The position numbers were made by a program, and so were the translations under genes. The notes under the pieces were generated by a model that did no database searches, had not been told where the DNA came from, and saw only the letters and a program-made list of their open reading frames with translations. DNA of 64,000 nucleotides from Fibrobacterota bacterium (GTDB taxonomy: Bacteria; Fibrobacterota; Fibrobacteria; UBA11236). Of this stretch, positions 25,451-34,224 are shown one piece after another (positions within the stretch are counted from its first letter, which is position 1; every line of letters starts with the position of its first letter). Location: the NCBI GenBank assembly GCA_947482115.1, contig CANKII010000006.1, positions 62,001 to 126,000 on the forward strand, read 5' to 3'.

Positions 25451-26683
25451 TTACAGTCGACGAAATGTCGAGAAAAACTTAAGCACCCGGCCGCGGATAT
25501 CAATCAAAGATAGTGTGGCGGATTTGTCTCCTAGCAAACGATGGGAAGCAAGGAAAGTTTTCTGGATAATCCCCGTAGTCGTCTGAGTGGAACCTAGAGT
25601 CACTACTGTTGCCGGTGAATTCTGAGTCTCATATTCCAACCGAATCCAATCGGGGTATCGGGGTTTGTTCTGAAGCCGAACTTCGTCCATGATTCCCGTG
25701 AAGTAATCGCCGGATGCAACCGTCCTGGGTTTCCCCCCAATGGACAGAATATCCGTAATCGTTCCCGTGCCGATGGTACCATAATTGTTTTGAGACGACA
25801 GCAGGGCACCGTTCACGTAAATAGCCGTGGTGGCGTTAATGAAATCGTAAGTGGCGTGTACCAAATGCCAGCCGCCTGCATTGGGTGGGCTGATTAGCAA
25901 AACGGGGCTGCCATTCGTGCCGCTCAACTGCCATTCGAATTGCCCTCCCTCAAGTCGCAGTGAGTATTGGTTATCCGCATTTCCCTTCTGCAAAATCCGG
26001 TGATTCCCACTCGTCCATTCGTTGGCAAAAAACCAGGCGGAAACAGTGATGCTGCGATTGATGTTGAGTGCATCGGAATTTGGCACGGAGATGTACTGAT
26101 CCGAACCGTTGAAATTGGATCCCATGCCAATGCGACCCGCCACATTGGAGCCATTGTTCATGGCGATTCCCGTTCCATGGTGATGATAGAGGGTGGCATC
26201 CTTGTATCCTTGCGCGGCAGCATTGCCGTTTTCAGCCAGATGCCAGACACCCACGAAGCCATTTGAGGTATCAAACACCACTGCACCATTGGAACTATCC
26301 GCCGCGCCTTTTTTACCCCAATACATGCGGATGGACTGCGTGCTTTGATTGCCATATATCGTGTCCATCAATACCCAGATTTCCGCAACCTTGCCCGCCG
26401 AATCCCACCGTTCAATTTGATAAGAAAGGGGAGCGATGCCGTTGGACTTTGAGAAGCGGACATCCGCCCCGTTTCCCAAAGCACTGGAAAAAACATCGGC
26501 ATTGGCCGATGTCAAGCGTATCAGCAGGGGGAATTTCATAACATTGTTGGCGATATAGACGCCGGAAGGAGTGGTGTTAATTGAGAGGTACTTGAAAGAA
26601 TTCCATTGCTGATAATTTTCTTGGGAAACAGCATTAGAAAGGCATGCCAGCAGCACCAAAAAAACTGCGCTTACAGCCTTCAT
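25451..26683 (-). CDS. Secreted DUF2341 and LamG (concanavalin A-like) domain protein
   Basis: A 410-residue exported protein (signal MKAVSAVFLVLLACLSNAVS). Residues ~25-125 match the DUF2341 pattern: MKFPLLIRLTSANADVFSS, ADVRFSKSNG, WDSAGKVAEIWVLMDTI and IRMYWGKKGA. Residues ~140-335 form a LamG-like jelly roll: GVWHLAENG, GSNFNGSDQYISVPNS, ITVSAWFFANEWTSG, and MDEVRLQNKPRYPDWIRLEY. The last ~35 residues (SATLSLIDIRGRVLKFF) resemble the start of a sorting tail. Such proteins bind glycans on the surface or in the matrix. No catalytic site is identified. The downstream neighbour on its 5' side is tRNA-Pro. Confidence 0.85.
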   Translation of the reverse strand: MKAVSAVFLVLLACLSNAVSQENYQQWNSFKYLSINTTPSGVYIANNVMKFPLLIRLTSANADVFSSALGNGADVRFSKSNGIAPLSYQIERWDSAGKVAEIWVLMDTIYGNQSTQSIRMYWGKKGAADSSNGAVVFDTSNGFVGVWHLAENGNAAAQGYKDATLYHHHGTGIAMNNGSNVAGRIGMGSNFNGSDQYISVPNSDALNINRSITVSAWFFANEWTSGNHRILQKGNADNQYSLRLEGGQFEWQLSGTNGSPVLLISPPNAGGWHLVHATYDFINATTAIYVNGALLSSQNNYGTIGTGTITDILSIGGKPRTVASGDYFTGIMDEVRLQNKPRYPDWIRLEYETQNSPATVVTLGSTQTTTGIIQKTFLASHRLLGDKSATLSLIDIRGRVLKFFSTFRRL

Positions 26684-26729
26684 AGCTAAAGGTTATTATA
26701 ACATCGAACAATCAATAAAAGTTGAAAAT

Positions 26730-26806
26730 TGGTCGGGATGGCGGGATTCGAACCCACGACCACTTGAACCCCATTCAAGTACTCTACCAGACTGAGCCAC
26801 ATCCCG
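26730..26806 (-). tRNA. tRNA-Pro (anticodon GGG)
   Basis: A full cloverleaf on the minus strand: acceptor CGGGATG pairs with CATCCCG, discriminator A, encoded CCA. The anticodon arm is CTTGA-ATGGGGT-TCAAG, so the anticodon is GGG. The T arm contains GGGTTCGAATCCC. The gene is 77 nt including CCA. Confidence 0.96.
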
Positions 26807-26918
26807 AGGATGCGCTAATGTAAAAGGCCGGGAAACGACCGTCAATAAGAGGTATTCCAAGGCTCGGTCAAACGAGTTAATTTTCCCAATTTCCGCAAAC
26901 TTTTTGGATGGAGTCACC

Positions 26919-28568
26919 GTGAAACAGCTTTCCGCATTGGACCAACACCGCAAAGCCTATCAACCCAAACTTCCCGCCGCCCTCCGTCAGGGAGTGGATC
27001 GGGTTCGGATTAAAACCGGATCGGCCACGGAGCCGGTCAAGGACAAGGAAGCGATTCAAACCGCTTTCCCCAAAACTTACGGAATGCCCTTGCTTTCGTT
27101 TGAAACCGTTGCGGAAAATCTTCCCTCAAAACCTTTGAAGGTGGGTGTGGTGCTTTCCGGCGGACAGGCTCCCGGTGGACACAATGTCATCGCCGGAGTA
27201 TTTGATTCCATCCGCGCCATAAACAAGGACAGCGTGTTGTACGGTTTCAGCGGCGGACCCGGAGGACTTGAAAAGGGTCAATATGAAATCATCGGCACGG
27301 AAAAGATGGATGCGTTCCGTAATACCGGAGGTTTCGATATCATCGGCTCCGGTCGCACCAAACTCGAAACCACGGAACAATTCGATCGCTGCATCGAAGT
27401 CATCAACAAACTGCAACTGGATGCCGTGGTGATCATCGGTGGGGACGACTCCAACACCAATGCGGCGATTCTCGCGGAATACTTTTTGGGCAAGGGCCTT
27501 TCCACTTCCGTGGTCGGCATTCCGAAAACCATCGACGGCGATCTCAAAACCGCGCAAATCCCGACCTCCTTCGGCTTCGACACGGCGGTCAAGACGTATT
27601 CCGAATTGATCGGCAACATCGCGCGAGATGCGCGTTCGGCGTGCAAGTACTGGCATTTCATCAAGCTCATGGGACGCTCTGCCAGTCACATCACACTTGA
27701 GGCCGGCTTGCAAACGCATGCCAACGTGGCGCTCATCTCCGAGGAGATCGAGGAAAAAAAACAAAGCCTCGATCAGGTGGTGGAAACTGTTTGCCGTTCT
27801 GTGAAGTCGCGGGCCGCGCAGGGCAAGGATTATGGCGTAGTACTGGTGCCGGAAGGATTGGTGGAATTCATTCCCTCCATCAAGTCGCTGATCGCCGAGT
27901 TGAATCATTTGTTGGCGGAGAAGGAAAGCGAGTTTGCAGCACTCGATTCCACCGCCAAAAAAATCACGGCTCTTGGGGATTGGCTGAAAGCGGAAAACGC
28001 TGCCACTTTCAAATCACTGCCGTCCTCCATTCAGGCGCAGCTGATGTTGGATCGCGATCCGCATGGCAATGTTCAGGTGTCGCTCATCGAGACGGAAAAA
28101 TTATTGTCTGAAATGGTAAACGCGAAGTTGAAAAAGGATGCGGATTACAAGGGAAAGTTCTCGGCCCAGCATCATTTCTTCGGGTACGAAGGTCGTGCCG
28201 CAGCGCCGTCGAATTTTGACGCCGATTATTGCTATGGACTCGGTTGTGTCGCCGCCGTGTTGATCCGTAATGGAAAGACTGGGTACATGGCTTCCATCCG
28301 GAATCTCTCGAAAGGAATTGAACAGTGGGAAGCCGGTGGGATTCCCATTACTATGCTCTTCAACATGGAATCGCGCCATGGAAAACTCAAACCGGTAATC
28401 CAAAAAGCTTTGGTGGAACTCAAAGGTCCGGCGTTTCTGGAACTGGTAAAACATCGTGCCGAGTGGGAAATTGAGGACAGCTATCTCTTCCCGGGTCCGA
28501 TTCAATATTTTGGGCCTTCGGAAATTTGCGATGCCATTACCAAGACTTTGGCCTTGGAAATGGGATAA
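26919..28568 (+). CDS. pfp: Diphosphate-fructose-6-phosphate 1-phosphotransferase (PPi-PFK)
   Basis: A 549-residue enzyme catalysing reversible phosphorylation of fructose 6-phosphate with pyrophosphate in glycolysis/gluconeogenesis. GTG 26919 is preferred because GGAG lies 6 bp upstream; a TTG at 26904 is an alternative. Motifs: VVLSGGQAPGGHNV, IIGGDDSNTNA (the GGDD form marks PPi rather than ATP use), IPKTIDGDL (catalytic Asp), and MGRSASHITLEAGLQT (substrate binding). Its length (~550) matches the long plant-beta-like PFP class common in FCB bacteria and spirochaetes. It stands alone between tRNA-Pro and the DUF1080 gene. Cytoplasmic. Confidence 0.95.
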   Translation: MKQLSALDQHRKAYQPKLPAALRQGVDRVRIKTGSATEPVKDKEAIQTAFPKTYGMPLLSFETVAENLPSKPLKVGVVLSGGQAPGGHNVIAGVFDSIRAINKDSVLYGFSGGPGGLEKGQYEIIGTEKMDAFRNTGGFDIIGSGRTKLETTEQFDRCIEVINKLQLDAVVIIGGDDSNTNAAILAEYFLGKGLSTSVVGIPKTIDGDLKTAQIPTSFGFDTAVKTYSELIGNIARDARSACKYWHFIKLMGRSASHITLEAGLQTHANVALISEEIEEKKQSLDQVVETVCRSVKSRAAQGKDYGVVLVPEGLVEFIPSIKSLIAELNHLLAEKESEFAALDSTAKKITALGDWLKAENAATFKSLPSSIQAQLMLDRDPHGNVQVSLIETEKLLSEMVNAKLKKDADYKGKFSAQHHFFGYEGRAAAPSNFDADYCYGLGCVAAVLIRNGKTGYMASIRNLSKGIEQWEAGGIPITMLFNMESRHGKLKPVIQKALVELKGPAFLELVKHRAEWEIEDSYLFPGPIQYFGPSEICDAITKTLALEMG

Positions 28569-28677
28569 AATCCCCTTTCCCCAAAGGAAAATCCCGTTTG
28601 TGTCCCAAAATCCGGACGTGCCAATTTTGCGTATACGTTAGATTAGGGACTCTGTTTTTCCGGTCAAGGAGAGTTTT

Positions 28678-30156
28678 ATGAATTTCGTCCGTCTTTTGGC
28701 TTTGCCATTGTTGGTCTCCGGTTTTGCATCTGCTCAAACCGTGACAATCACAGGGCGAATTTTGGAAAGAGCCGCCATGGATCCTGTGCCGGGAGCCACG
28801 GTAAGATTGAAAGGTTATAACCTTACCGCCACAACGGACACTGCGGGTCGATTCACAATATCCGGTGTTCCCACCGCGCTACGACCCCAAACGGTGCAAT
28901 GGAGCGGACCGTTGATGGATCGGGAAGGGCTTCACTTCCGCACCTTGACTTCCAATGTCCGCGTGGTCACCAATTTCTACGATTCCCAGGGCAAAAATAT
29001 CGCCACCGCTTCTTACAACTTGGAATCATCCGGGCTTCACGTGCTTCCGGTTTTGCAACATACGCCCTCAGACTTCATTGGGTTTCTGACAGTTCAAGCG
29101 GGTGAGGAAAATTACCGGCTCAAGGTGTTTCATTCCGGAGGTCCTGTCGCCGTGACCGAGGCGCGTTTTGTCACCGCGCCATCTGCATTGGCCAAAGCCT
29201 CTGCTGTGGGAGATAGTGTACAGGCATCCATTACCGGTTTGCTTACCAAGACCGTGAGTGCACCCAACAACGGTGACTTGGGCGATATCATAATGGATTA
29301 TCCCACGCGACCGATGATTGGCGTGGGATTGGCTCCGCCTTATGGAGCCAAGATGCTTTTTGACGGCAGTCGCGGAGGCGCCTATGCGACTGCGAATTAT
29401 TTTCCGTTGTGGCATGAATGGTGGCGCTTTAACGCCACGGCGCAGGCGCCCAAACCCGCCCAACCGATCAGTTTTAAAATTGCCAAAGACCCTGAATTTC
29501 CCACGGATACCAACCACGTTTCCTTGCGCATGTGTTGTGAAACGGCCAGCGGCAGATGGGGGTATAGCGATATTCAGGAAAATGAAAAGCACGGTGATGC
29601 GCAAATGCATGTGGAATGGATTCAAATGGGAAAATGGGACAGCACCCAATCCGAGAATCCCGATTCAACCACACAATGCACGGCCACCAGCGCGACCAGC
29701 TCGGCTTGCTGGAACAACAGCGGCGTGTACGTTCAGAGTCGTCTTGAGATTCAGATTCAGAGTAATGCACTTGCCCCCACCAGTATTACGGACACGCATT
29801 ACATGGGAACCATTGTAAACGAGCACGCCCCCCTTTCCAATCAAAACAAGAAAAACGGGATCTGGCAATCCTACGATATCACTTTCCGCACGGCCCGGTG
29901 GAGATCTACGACCACGAATCGTGCCAATGCCGGTGATACCGCCGCGCGACTCAGCGTTTGGTGGAACGGTGTGCAGGTTCACCTCAACTGGCCTGCCACT
30001 GGTGCTGCCGCCGGAATCTCCAATCATAGCGGAGAGAATATGAATGACACGTTGTATGGACTCAAACTCCAGGACGAAATCGGGGACGTTCGCTTCCGTA
30101 ATGTCTGGATCAAAAAATTGAAGATCGATTCGACGGGAACGAATTTGTTTTATTGA
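28678..30156 (+). CDS. Secreted protein with regulatory-like beta domain and DUF1080 (3-keto-disaccharide hydrolase-like) domain
   Basis: A 492-residue exported protein (signal MNFVRLLALPLLVSGFASA; AAGGAGAG upstream). Residues ~22-75 are a carboxypeptidase-regulatory-like module (ITGRILERAAMDPVPGATVRL split as ITGRILE and PVPGATVRL; TDTAGRFTISGVP). The C-terminal ~260 residues are a DUF1080-type jelly roll: GDAQMHVEW near 310, GIWQSYDITFRTARW near 395 and GDVRFRNVWIKKL at the end, the last being highly typical of the family. Family members hydrolyse 3-keto-glycosides or bind glycans. Two CC/CxxxxxC cysteine groups are present. It is monocistronic and ends at a large palindrome whose first base is the stop codon's last base. 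Confidence 0.82.
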   Translation: MNFVRLLALPLLVSGFASAQTVTITGRILERAAMDPVPGATVRLKGYNLTATTDTAGRFTISGVPTALRPQTVQWSGPLMDREGLHFRTLTSNVRVVTNFYDSQGKNIATASYNLESSGLHVLPVLQHTPSDFIGFLTVQAGEENYRLKVFHSGGPVAVTEARFVTAPSALAKASAVGDSVQASITGLLTKTVSAPNNGDLGDIIMDYPTRPMIGVGLAPPYGAKMLFDGSRGGAYATANYFPLWHEWWRFNATAQAPKPAQPISFKIAKDPEFPTDTNHVSLRMCCETASGRWGYSDIQENEKHGDAQMHVEWIQMGKWDSTQSENPDSTTQCTATSATSSACWNNSGVYVQSRLEIQIQSNALAPTSITDTHYMGTIVNEHAPLSNQNKKNGIWQSYDITFRTARWRSTTTNRANAGDTAARLSVWWNGVQVHLNWPATGAAAGISNHSGENMNDTLYGLKLQDEIGDVRFRNVWIKKLKIDSTGTNLFY

Positions 30157-30205
30157 AAATTGGCCTGTAGGGGCGCACGGCCGTGCGCCCCTACAGGCCA
30201 ATTTT
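30156..30205. terminator. Perfect 50-bp palindrome between convergent genes (bidirectional terminator, GTAGGGGCGC family)
   Basis: Two 25-bp arms pair perfectly around 30180/30181 with no spacer. The arms end in AAAATT/AATTTT, so transcripts in either direction end in a U-tract after a very stable stem. It includes the last base of the DUF1080 stop codon and most of the rluB stop codon. The core GTAGGGGCGC/GCGCCCCTAC recurs in the palindrome at 61710-61748. Confidence 0.85.
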
Positions 30206-30914
30206 ATTTCATCGGTGATTGCACAGACGCCTGATACAGGCGTTTCATTTCTTCCGCAGAGACGGGCCTGAATTTTCCTTCGGGCAAACTGCCGAGATGC
30301 ACGCCGCCAAACGCAATGCGCTGCAAATCCTCCACATGATGCCCCAGAGCTTGGAGCAGGCGGCGGATTTCGCGTTTCTTTCCCTCGCGCAGGCTCAGTA
30401 AATATCCATCGCCATCCGGTTCCACGGCTACGCATTTGAAAACCGTGCCGGGTTCCACTTCCACACCATCCAACAAATCCCGCACATCTTCACGAGATAG
30501 TTCATAACGGGTATGCACGGCATAGACTCGCAAAACTTCATGACGCGGATGAGTCAGCAACGCGGTCCATTCGCCATCGCTGGTGAAAAACAAAAGACCG
30601 CGACTGTCTTTGTCCAGACGACCTACATAATGGAGACGGCGGAATTCCAGCGGCAGCAAATCATAAACCGTGGGACGGCCATGCGGATCGCCGCGTGAAC
30701 ACAAATATCCGGCGGGTTTATTGAAGAGCAAGTATTCGTGTTTCTCTTCGGGTTGAACGCGCTTGCCATCGACTTCGACTTGATCGTTGTCCTTGACTTC
30801 CGTGGCAAGACCCGCGACCGTTCCGTTGATGGAAACTCGATCCGTCGTGATCAGGCTTTCCACCGCGCGGCGGCTGCCTAATCCGCACAATGCGAGATAT
30901 CTATTTAAGCGCAT
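30204..30914 (-). CDS. Ribosomal large-subunit pseudouridine synthase, RluB/RsuA family
   Basis: A 236-residue cytoplasmic enzyme. ATG 30914 is chosen because MRLNRYLALCG is the normal start of the S4 RNA-binding domain; TTG 30941 would add nine residues. The S4 domain (~1-60) has GSRRAVESLI. The catalytic domain has VGRLDKDSRGLLFF, with the nucleophile aspartate in RLDKDS, and LREGKKREIRRLLQALGH. These features fit the small-domain RsuA/RluB/RluE/RluF group that modifies 23S or 16S rRNA; RluB is the most likely member. It overlaps the upstream hypothetical gene by 14 bp. Confidence 0.9.
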   Translation of the reverse strand: MRLNRYLALCGLGSRRAVESLITTDRVSINGTVAGLATEVKDNDQVEVDGKRVQPEEKHEYLLFNKPAGYLCSRGDPHGRPTVYDLLPLEFRRLHYVGRLDKDSRGLLFFTSDGEWTALLTHPRHEVLRVYAVHTRYELSREDVRDLLDGVEVEPGTVFKCVAVEPDGDGYLLSLREGKKREIRRLLQALGHHVEDLQRIAFGGVHLGSLPEGKFRPVSAEEMKRLYQASVQSPMK

Positions 30915-31248
30915 CGTCCTGATCGTATTGGCGGGGTTCAATTTTTGTTTTAAGACCGAGTCGCGTGCTGAGATCTTTGATCAGATCTTCGGGTCGCGTT
31001 AGAAAGGCACGGGCAATTCCCACCGCGGCATCCACGGTGTCCTGTCCATATCGCTCCGACCATTCCGCCACCAGAACAGCGGTGTCGCTTCCGAGCGGTC
31101 TGCGAGCTTGAAGTTCCTGCGCCATGGAAAGCGCGAGACGCATGCCGAGTCCTGCACGCATTTTTTCCACGTTCTGTTCTTCTTCGATCAAACCATCCAA
31201 CCGCGCGAGGGTTTCATCGAGATTTTGAAAATCAAGTCCTTCAGACAT
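30901..31248 (-). CDS. Conserved hypothetical protein, helical
   Basis: A 115-residue, charged, probably helical protein starting at ATG 31248, which overlaps the end of the radical-SAM gene by 8 bp. No domain is recognised. The N-terminal third (NLDETLARLDGLIEEEQ) is acidic and likely coiled coil; the centre (MRLALSMAQELQARR and DTVDAAVGIARAFL) is amphipathic. The overlaps on both sides put it in one operon with the radical-SAM protein and rluB, suggesting a link to RNA modification or translation, which is only an inference from position. Confidence 0.7.
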   Translation of the reverse strand: MSEGLDFQNLDETLARLDGLIEEEQNVEKMRAGLGMRLALSMAQELQARRPLGSDTAVLVAEWSERYGQDTVDAAVGIARAFLTRPEDLIKDLSTRLGLKTKIEPRQYDQDDALK

Positions 31249-33856
31249 CGGCGTTCTCAAGGATTAAAGTTGTGGAGGACTTGCCTTCTACAATGTTGAA
31301 ATCTTCCTTGCTCAACATTTCCATGCGCAGAAGTTCCGGGTCCATGTTCAGCAAAAGTCCATAGGCTGCATAAGGGCTGATGGTAGAACCGCTGGGTTGG
31401 GTTCGCAGGCGCACAAATAAATCGCCGTCCTGCACATAAACCTCAAGTGCTTCCGCATGGAAATCCATCGGCTTGTCGCGATGCACACCTTGCGCGACTT
31501 CACCGGCTTGGAAACGAGCGATGGCTTTTTCAAACGTATCCTCACCCAGCGCAATGCTGCTGGGCAAACGATACAACACATTTTCAATACGCGGCAATCG
31601 GGAGGAAGTCACAGCTTCCAGATGTGAAACATCCATCCCATCGGGAAGAAATTCCGTCAGACGCGTGCACCACATCGCGAGATCGCCTTCTAGCGGTTTC
31701 GCCAGTTCCACGATCAACAATTCTTTCTGCGAAGCGAGGCCGAGTGGCAAGGCTCCCGTGTTTTTGAGTTGCGGTCGTGGATTAAAACCGGAGGACAAGC
31801 GCAGCGGAGTTCGCAGACGTCGGAAGGCTTTTTCAAAAAGTTCCTGCGTGCTATGATGCGCGATGAAGCGCGACAATCCGGTCTTGCGATAAATCATGCG
31901 ATAGGAAAAACAGGCAGAGGCATTGCGCGCGCGACGCTCAGCGGCCATGACGGCGATTTCTTCGGGGCTGCGATTCTTCGCGGTATATTTTTCCGGATCC
32001 GGCGACAGTTGAATGTCAGCGTAGTTTCCGGGGATGCCGCATTTCTGGCAGTCGCCCCATTTGCAATCAGGCACCGGCGCGGCGTCTTCCTTGAACATTT
32101 TCTTGTATTCGTTTTTGAGAAAACCCTTGTTCGAACCCGCATGGATGAAATCCCAGGGAAACACTTCGTCCATCTCGCGCTGATCGTAAATGCGTCCCAT
32201 GTCGAATCCGGCTTCGTTCCAGATTTCCTTCCAGCCTGCAAAGCTGAAATGCTCGGAGAAGGATTCGAACACCATGTCTTTTTTATAGGCCGCGTAAATC
32301 AACGCCGACTGACTGCGGTCGCCGCGCGAATAAAAACTTTCCACCAAAGACAAACCGTAATCCGCCCAGGTGATGCGCACGCCGGACACATTGCGGAAGG
32401 CTTCGCGCACATAGCGAATGTGTTTTGCGACGGTTTCTTCGTCCATGAACGGAACCCATTGCATCGGCGTCACGGGTTTGGGCACGAGAATGCCGATGTT
32501 GGCATGCACCGTGTTGCGCGATCCGTACTTGCGGCCGATTTTATTCAGGTTGCGGATGAGACCGCAAAAGGCCTCCATGTCGTCGAGATTCTCGGTGGGG
32601 AATCCGATCATGGTGTACAGCTTGATATTGTGCAGCCCACTGCGGAACACGCCTTCGGCGGCGTCGTACATGTCCTGATCGCTGATGGTCTTGTTGATCA
32701 TTTTGCGAATGCGCTCCGAACCGGTTTCCGGTGCGAAGGTCGCGCTTTTACCCCCGGTCAACGCGGCAGCTTTGCGCGCAAGACCTTGTCCATAACTATT
32801 CGCGCGCAACGAAGGCAGGGAAAGATCGACACCGTCGAATTCTTCGCTTTCCACCAGATAGTCCAATACTTTTTCCACGGGCTTGTAATCCGCGGTGGAG
32901 AGTGAAAGCAATCCGAGTTCGCGTTCACCCGTCGCATCCATGCCTTTGCGCGCCAAGTCGATCACATCGTCGGCGTTCAATTCGCGATTGGGTCGGTACC
33001 AATAACCGGCCTGACAAAAACGGCAACCCTGTGTGCAGCCGCGCATCACTTCAATGGAATAGCGATCATGTACGAGTTGCATGTGGGGAATGGGATTGGT
33101 CACCGGATAATCGGCGGCGTCGAGTTTCTCCACCCAATGCCGCTTGATGCCTTTGGCCCGCAGGAACGGACCTTGTGACGCTTCGACGGCGGGAACGATT
33201 TCGCCGCGCGCATTTTGCGTGACATCGAGAAGACTCGGAACATAGACGCCACGGATTTCCGAAAGCTCGCGCAGGATTTCTGCTTTGGATTTTCCCGCGC
33301 GCCGTCCTTCGCCCATGAGTCGCACGAGTTGGGGCGCAAGGTTCTCACCATCGCCGATCACGAAAAGATCGAAGAAGTCCGCCACGGGTTCCGGGTTGGC
33401 CATGCAAGGCCCACCGCCGATGATGAAGGAGTCTCCGTCGGCGCGATCTTTGGCGAACGCCGTGAGTCCGGCGAGTTCGAGAAGGTAGGGGACATTGGTG
33501 AAGTTGAGTTCGGTTTGCAGCGAAATGCCGATGGCCGTGAACGAAGAAACGGGACGATAGGACTCGAGTGCGTAAAGAGGGATTTCCAGTTTGCGCATTT
33601 GCTCCGCCATGTCGGGCATGGGAGCGAAGGCACGCTCGGCGGCGAGATCCGGTTCGCGGTTGAAAAGATGGTAGAGAACCTTGGTGCCATTATGGGACAT
33701 ACCGAGTTCGTACACATCCGGGAACACCAACGCGATGGAGCCGACCACGGAGGCGGGATCTTTGACGACTTGATTGGCCTCGCCACCCAGATAGCGGCCG
33801 GGGTTTTTCACCTTGGGCAAAATGCGGGGCAGGGCGTCGGTAATGGAAATGGTCAT
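31241..33856 (-). CDS. Radical SAM protein (TIGR03960-like) fused to a DUF2344 domain
   Basis: An 871-residue cytoplasmic protein. The first ~230 residues form a B12-binding-like Rossmann region (ALVFPDVYELGMSHNG, SFIIGGGPCMANPEP, FVIGDGE). The radical SAM barrel has RGCTQGCRFCQAGYWYRP at ~275-290, with the CX3CX2C cluster motif, then FAPETGSERIRKMINK and KLYTMIGFPTE. A C-rich linker CKWGDCQKCGIPG (~590) could bind a metal. The last ~230 residues match DUF2344 (YRKTGLSRFIAHHSTQE, RLSSGFNPRPQLKN). This fusion is common in bacteria, often beside RNase G/E and ribosomal protein genes, but its reaction is unknown. It heads the operon with the helical protein and rluB. Confidence 0.9.
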   Translation of the reverse strand: MTISITDALPRILPKVKNPGRYLGGEANQVVKDPASVVGSIALVFPDVYELGMSHNGTKVLYHLFNREPDLAAERAFAPMPDMAEQMRKLEIPLYALESYRPVSSFTAIGISLQTELNFTNVPYLLELAGLTAFAKDRADGDSFIIGGGPCMANPEPVADFFDLFVIGDGENLAPQLVRLMGEGRRAGKSKAEILRELSEIRGVYVPSLLDVTQNARGEIVPAVEASQGPFLRAKGIKRHWVEKLDAADYPVTNPIPHMQLVHDRYSIEVMRGCTQGCRFCQAGYWYRPNRELNADDVIDLARKGMDATGERELGLLSLSTADYKPVEKVLDYLVESEEFDGVDLSLPSLRANSYGQGLARKAAALTGGKSATFAPETGSERIRKMINKTISDQDMYDAAEGVFRSGLHNIKLYTMIGFPTENLDDMEAFCGLIRNLNKIGRKYGSRNTVHANIGILVPKPVTPMQWVPFMDEETVAKHIRYVREAFRNVSGVRITWADYGLSLVESFYSRGDRSQSALIYAAYKKDMVFESFSEHFSFAGWKEIWNEAGFDMGRIYDQREMDEVFPWDFIHAGSNKGFLKNEYKKMFKEDAAPVPDCKWGDCQKCGIPGNYADIQLSPDPEKYTAKNRSPEEIAVMAAERRARNASACFSYRMIYRKTGLSRFIAHHSTQELFEKAFRRLRTPLRLSSGFNPRPQLKNTGALPLGLASQKELLIVELAKPLEGDLAMWCTRLTEFLPDGMDVSHLEAVTSSRLPRIENVLYRLPSSIALGEDTFEKAIARFQAGEVAQGVHRDKPMDFHAEALEVYVQDGDLFVRLRTQPSGSTISPYAAYGLLLNMDPELLRMEMLSKEDFNIVEGKSSTTLILENADV

Positions 33857-33970
33857 AAAATCTCTCTCCGGGCTTTACCTCAGCATGCGCGAGGCCAGGA
33901 TTCGAACCTTCCGGAACACTTACGGGACGTGCCAATTTATACTTTAGCGCTTCTTCTGGCAGCAAACACG

Positions 33971-34219
33971 ATGTCGACCACCGTAATTCGCAAAAAACCG
34001 AACAAGGTTCTCCTGCTGGACCGGGAGAAATGCATTTCCTGTGCGGGTTGTGTGGGCACATGCCCCGACCTTGCGCTGGACATGTTCGGACTGGACCTTC
34101 AAGTCTTTCAGGAAAAATGCACCTATTGCACCATCTGTGTGCGGTTCTGTCCCGTCGGTGCGTTGGCCATTGAAAAAACTAGCGGCCCTTCGACAGGCTC
34201 AGGGACCGTGTCTACGTAA
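33971..34219 (+). CDS. 2[4Fe-4S] ferredoxin
   Basis: An 82-residue ferredoxin starting at ATG 33971; the open frame continues upstream but has no ferredoxin-like content there. Two complete cluster motifs are present: CISCAGCVGTCP and CTYCTICVRFCP. It lies 5 bp before the geranylgeranyl-reductase-like gene and is probably its electron donor. The last 11 residues, GPSTGSGTVST, are encoded by the hairpin repeat at 34186-34204 and the bases after it, so the original C-terminus seems to have been extended by the repeat. No strong ribosome site is visible. Its fold and clusters should be unaffected by the tail. Confidence 0.9.
   Translation: MSTTVIRKKPNKVLLLDREKCISCAGCVGTCPDLALDMFGLDLQVFQEKCTYCTICVRFCPVGALAIEKTSGPSTGSGTVST
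34186..34204. repeat. Short hairpin repeat inside ferredoxin gene, TCGACARGCTC-loop family
   Basis: Identical over 19 bp to 5772-5790 (arms CCCT/AGGG, loop TCGACAGGCTC). It is translated as part of the ferredoxin C-terminus (GPSTGSG). Confidence 0.8.
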
Positions 34220-34224
34220 TCCAT

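Noticed and set aside
28569-28620. Possible weak hairpin (CCTTT/AAAGG) after the PPi-phosphofructokinase gene
   Set aside because: Short stem and no U-tract; not convincing as a terminator.
31769-32905. Open frame of 378 codons on the plus strand
   Set aside because: It is antisense to the radical-SAM/DUF2344 gene, whose motifs are clear. Its composition reflects the codon structure of the real gene.
33887-33930. tRNA-like 3' end on the minus strand (T-loop GGTTCGAATCC with CCTCGCGCA) upstream of the ferredoxin gene
   Set aside because: No matching 5' acceptor arm (TGCGCGAGG), D arm or anticodon arm occurs at the right distance. It could be a tRNA-Leu or tRNA-Ser remnant, but the T stem has mismatches, so it is not listed as a gene.
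33215-33970. Long open frame upstream of and in frame with the ferredoxin
   Set aside because: It lies opposite the radical-SAM gene and has no ferredoxin-like or other recognisable content; the ferredoxin starts at 33971.
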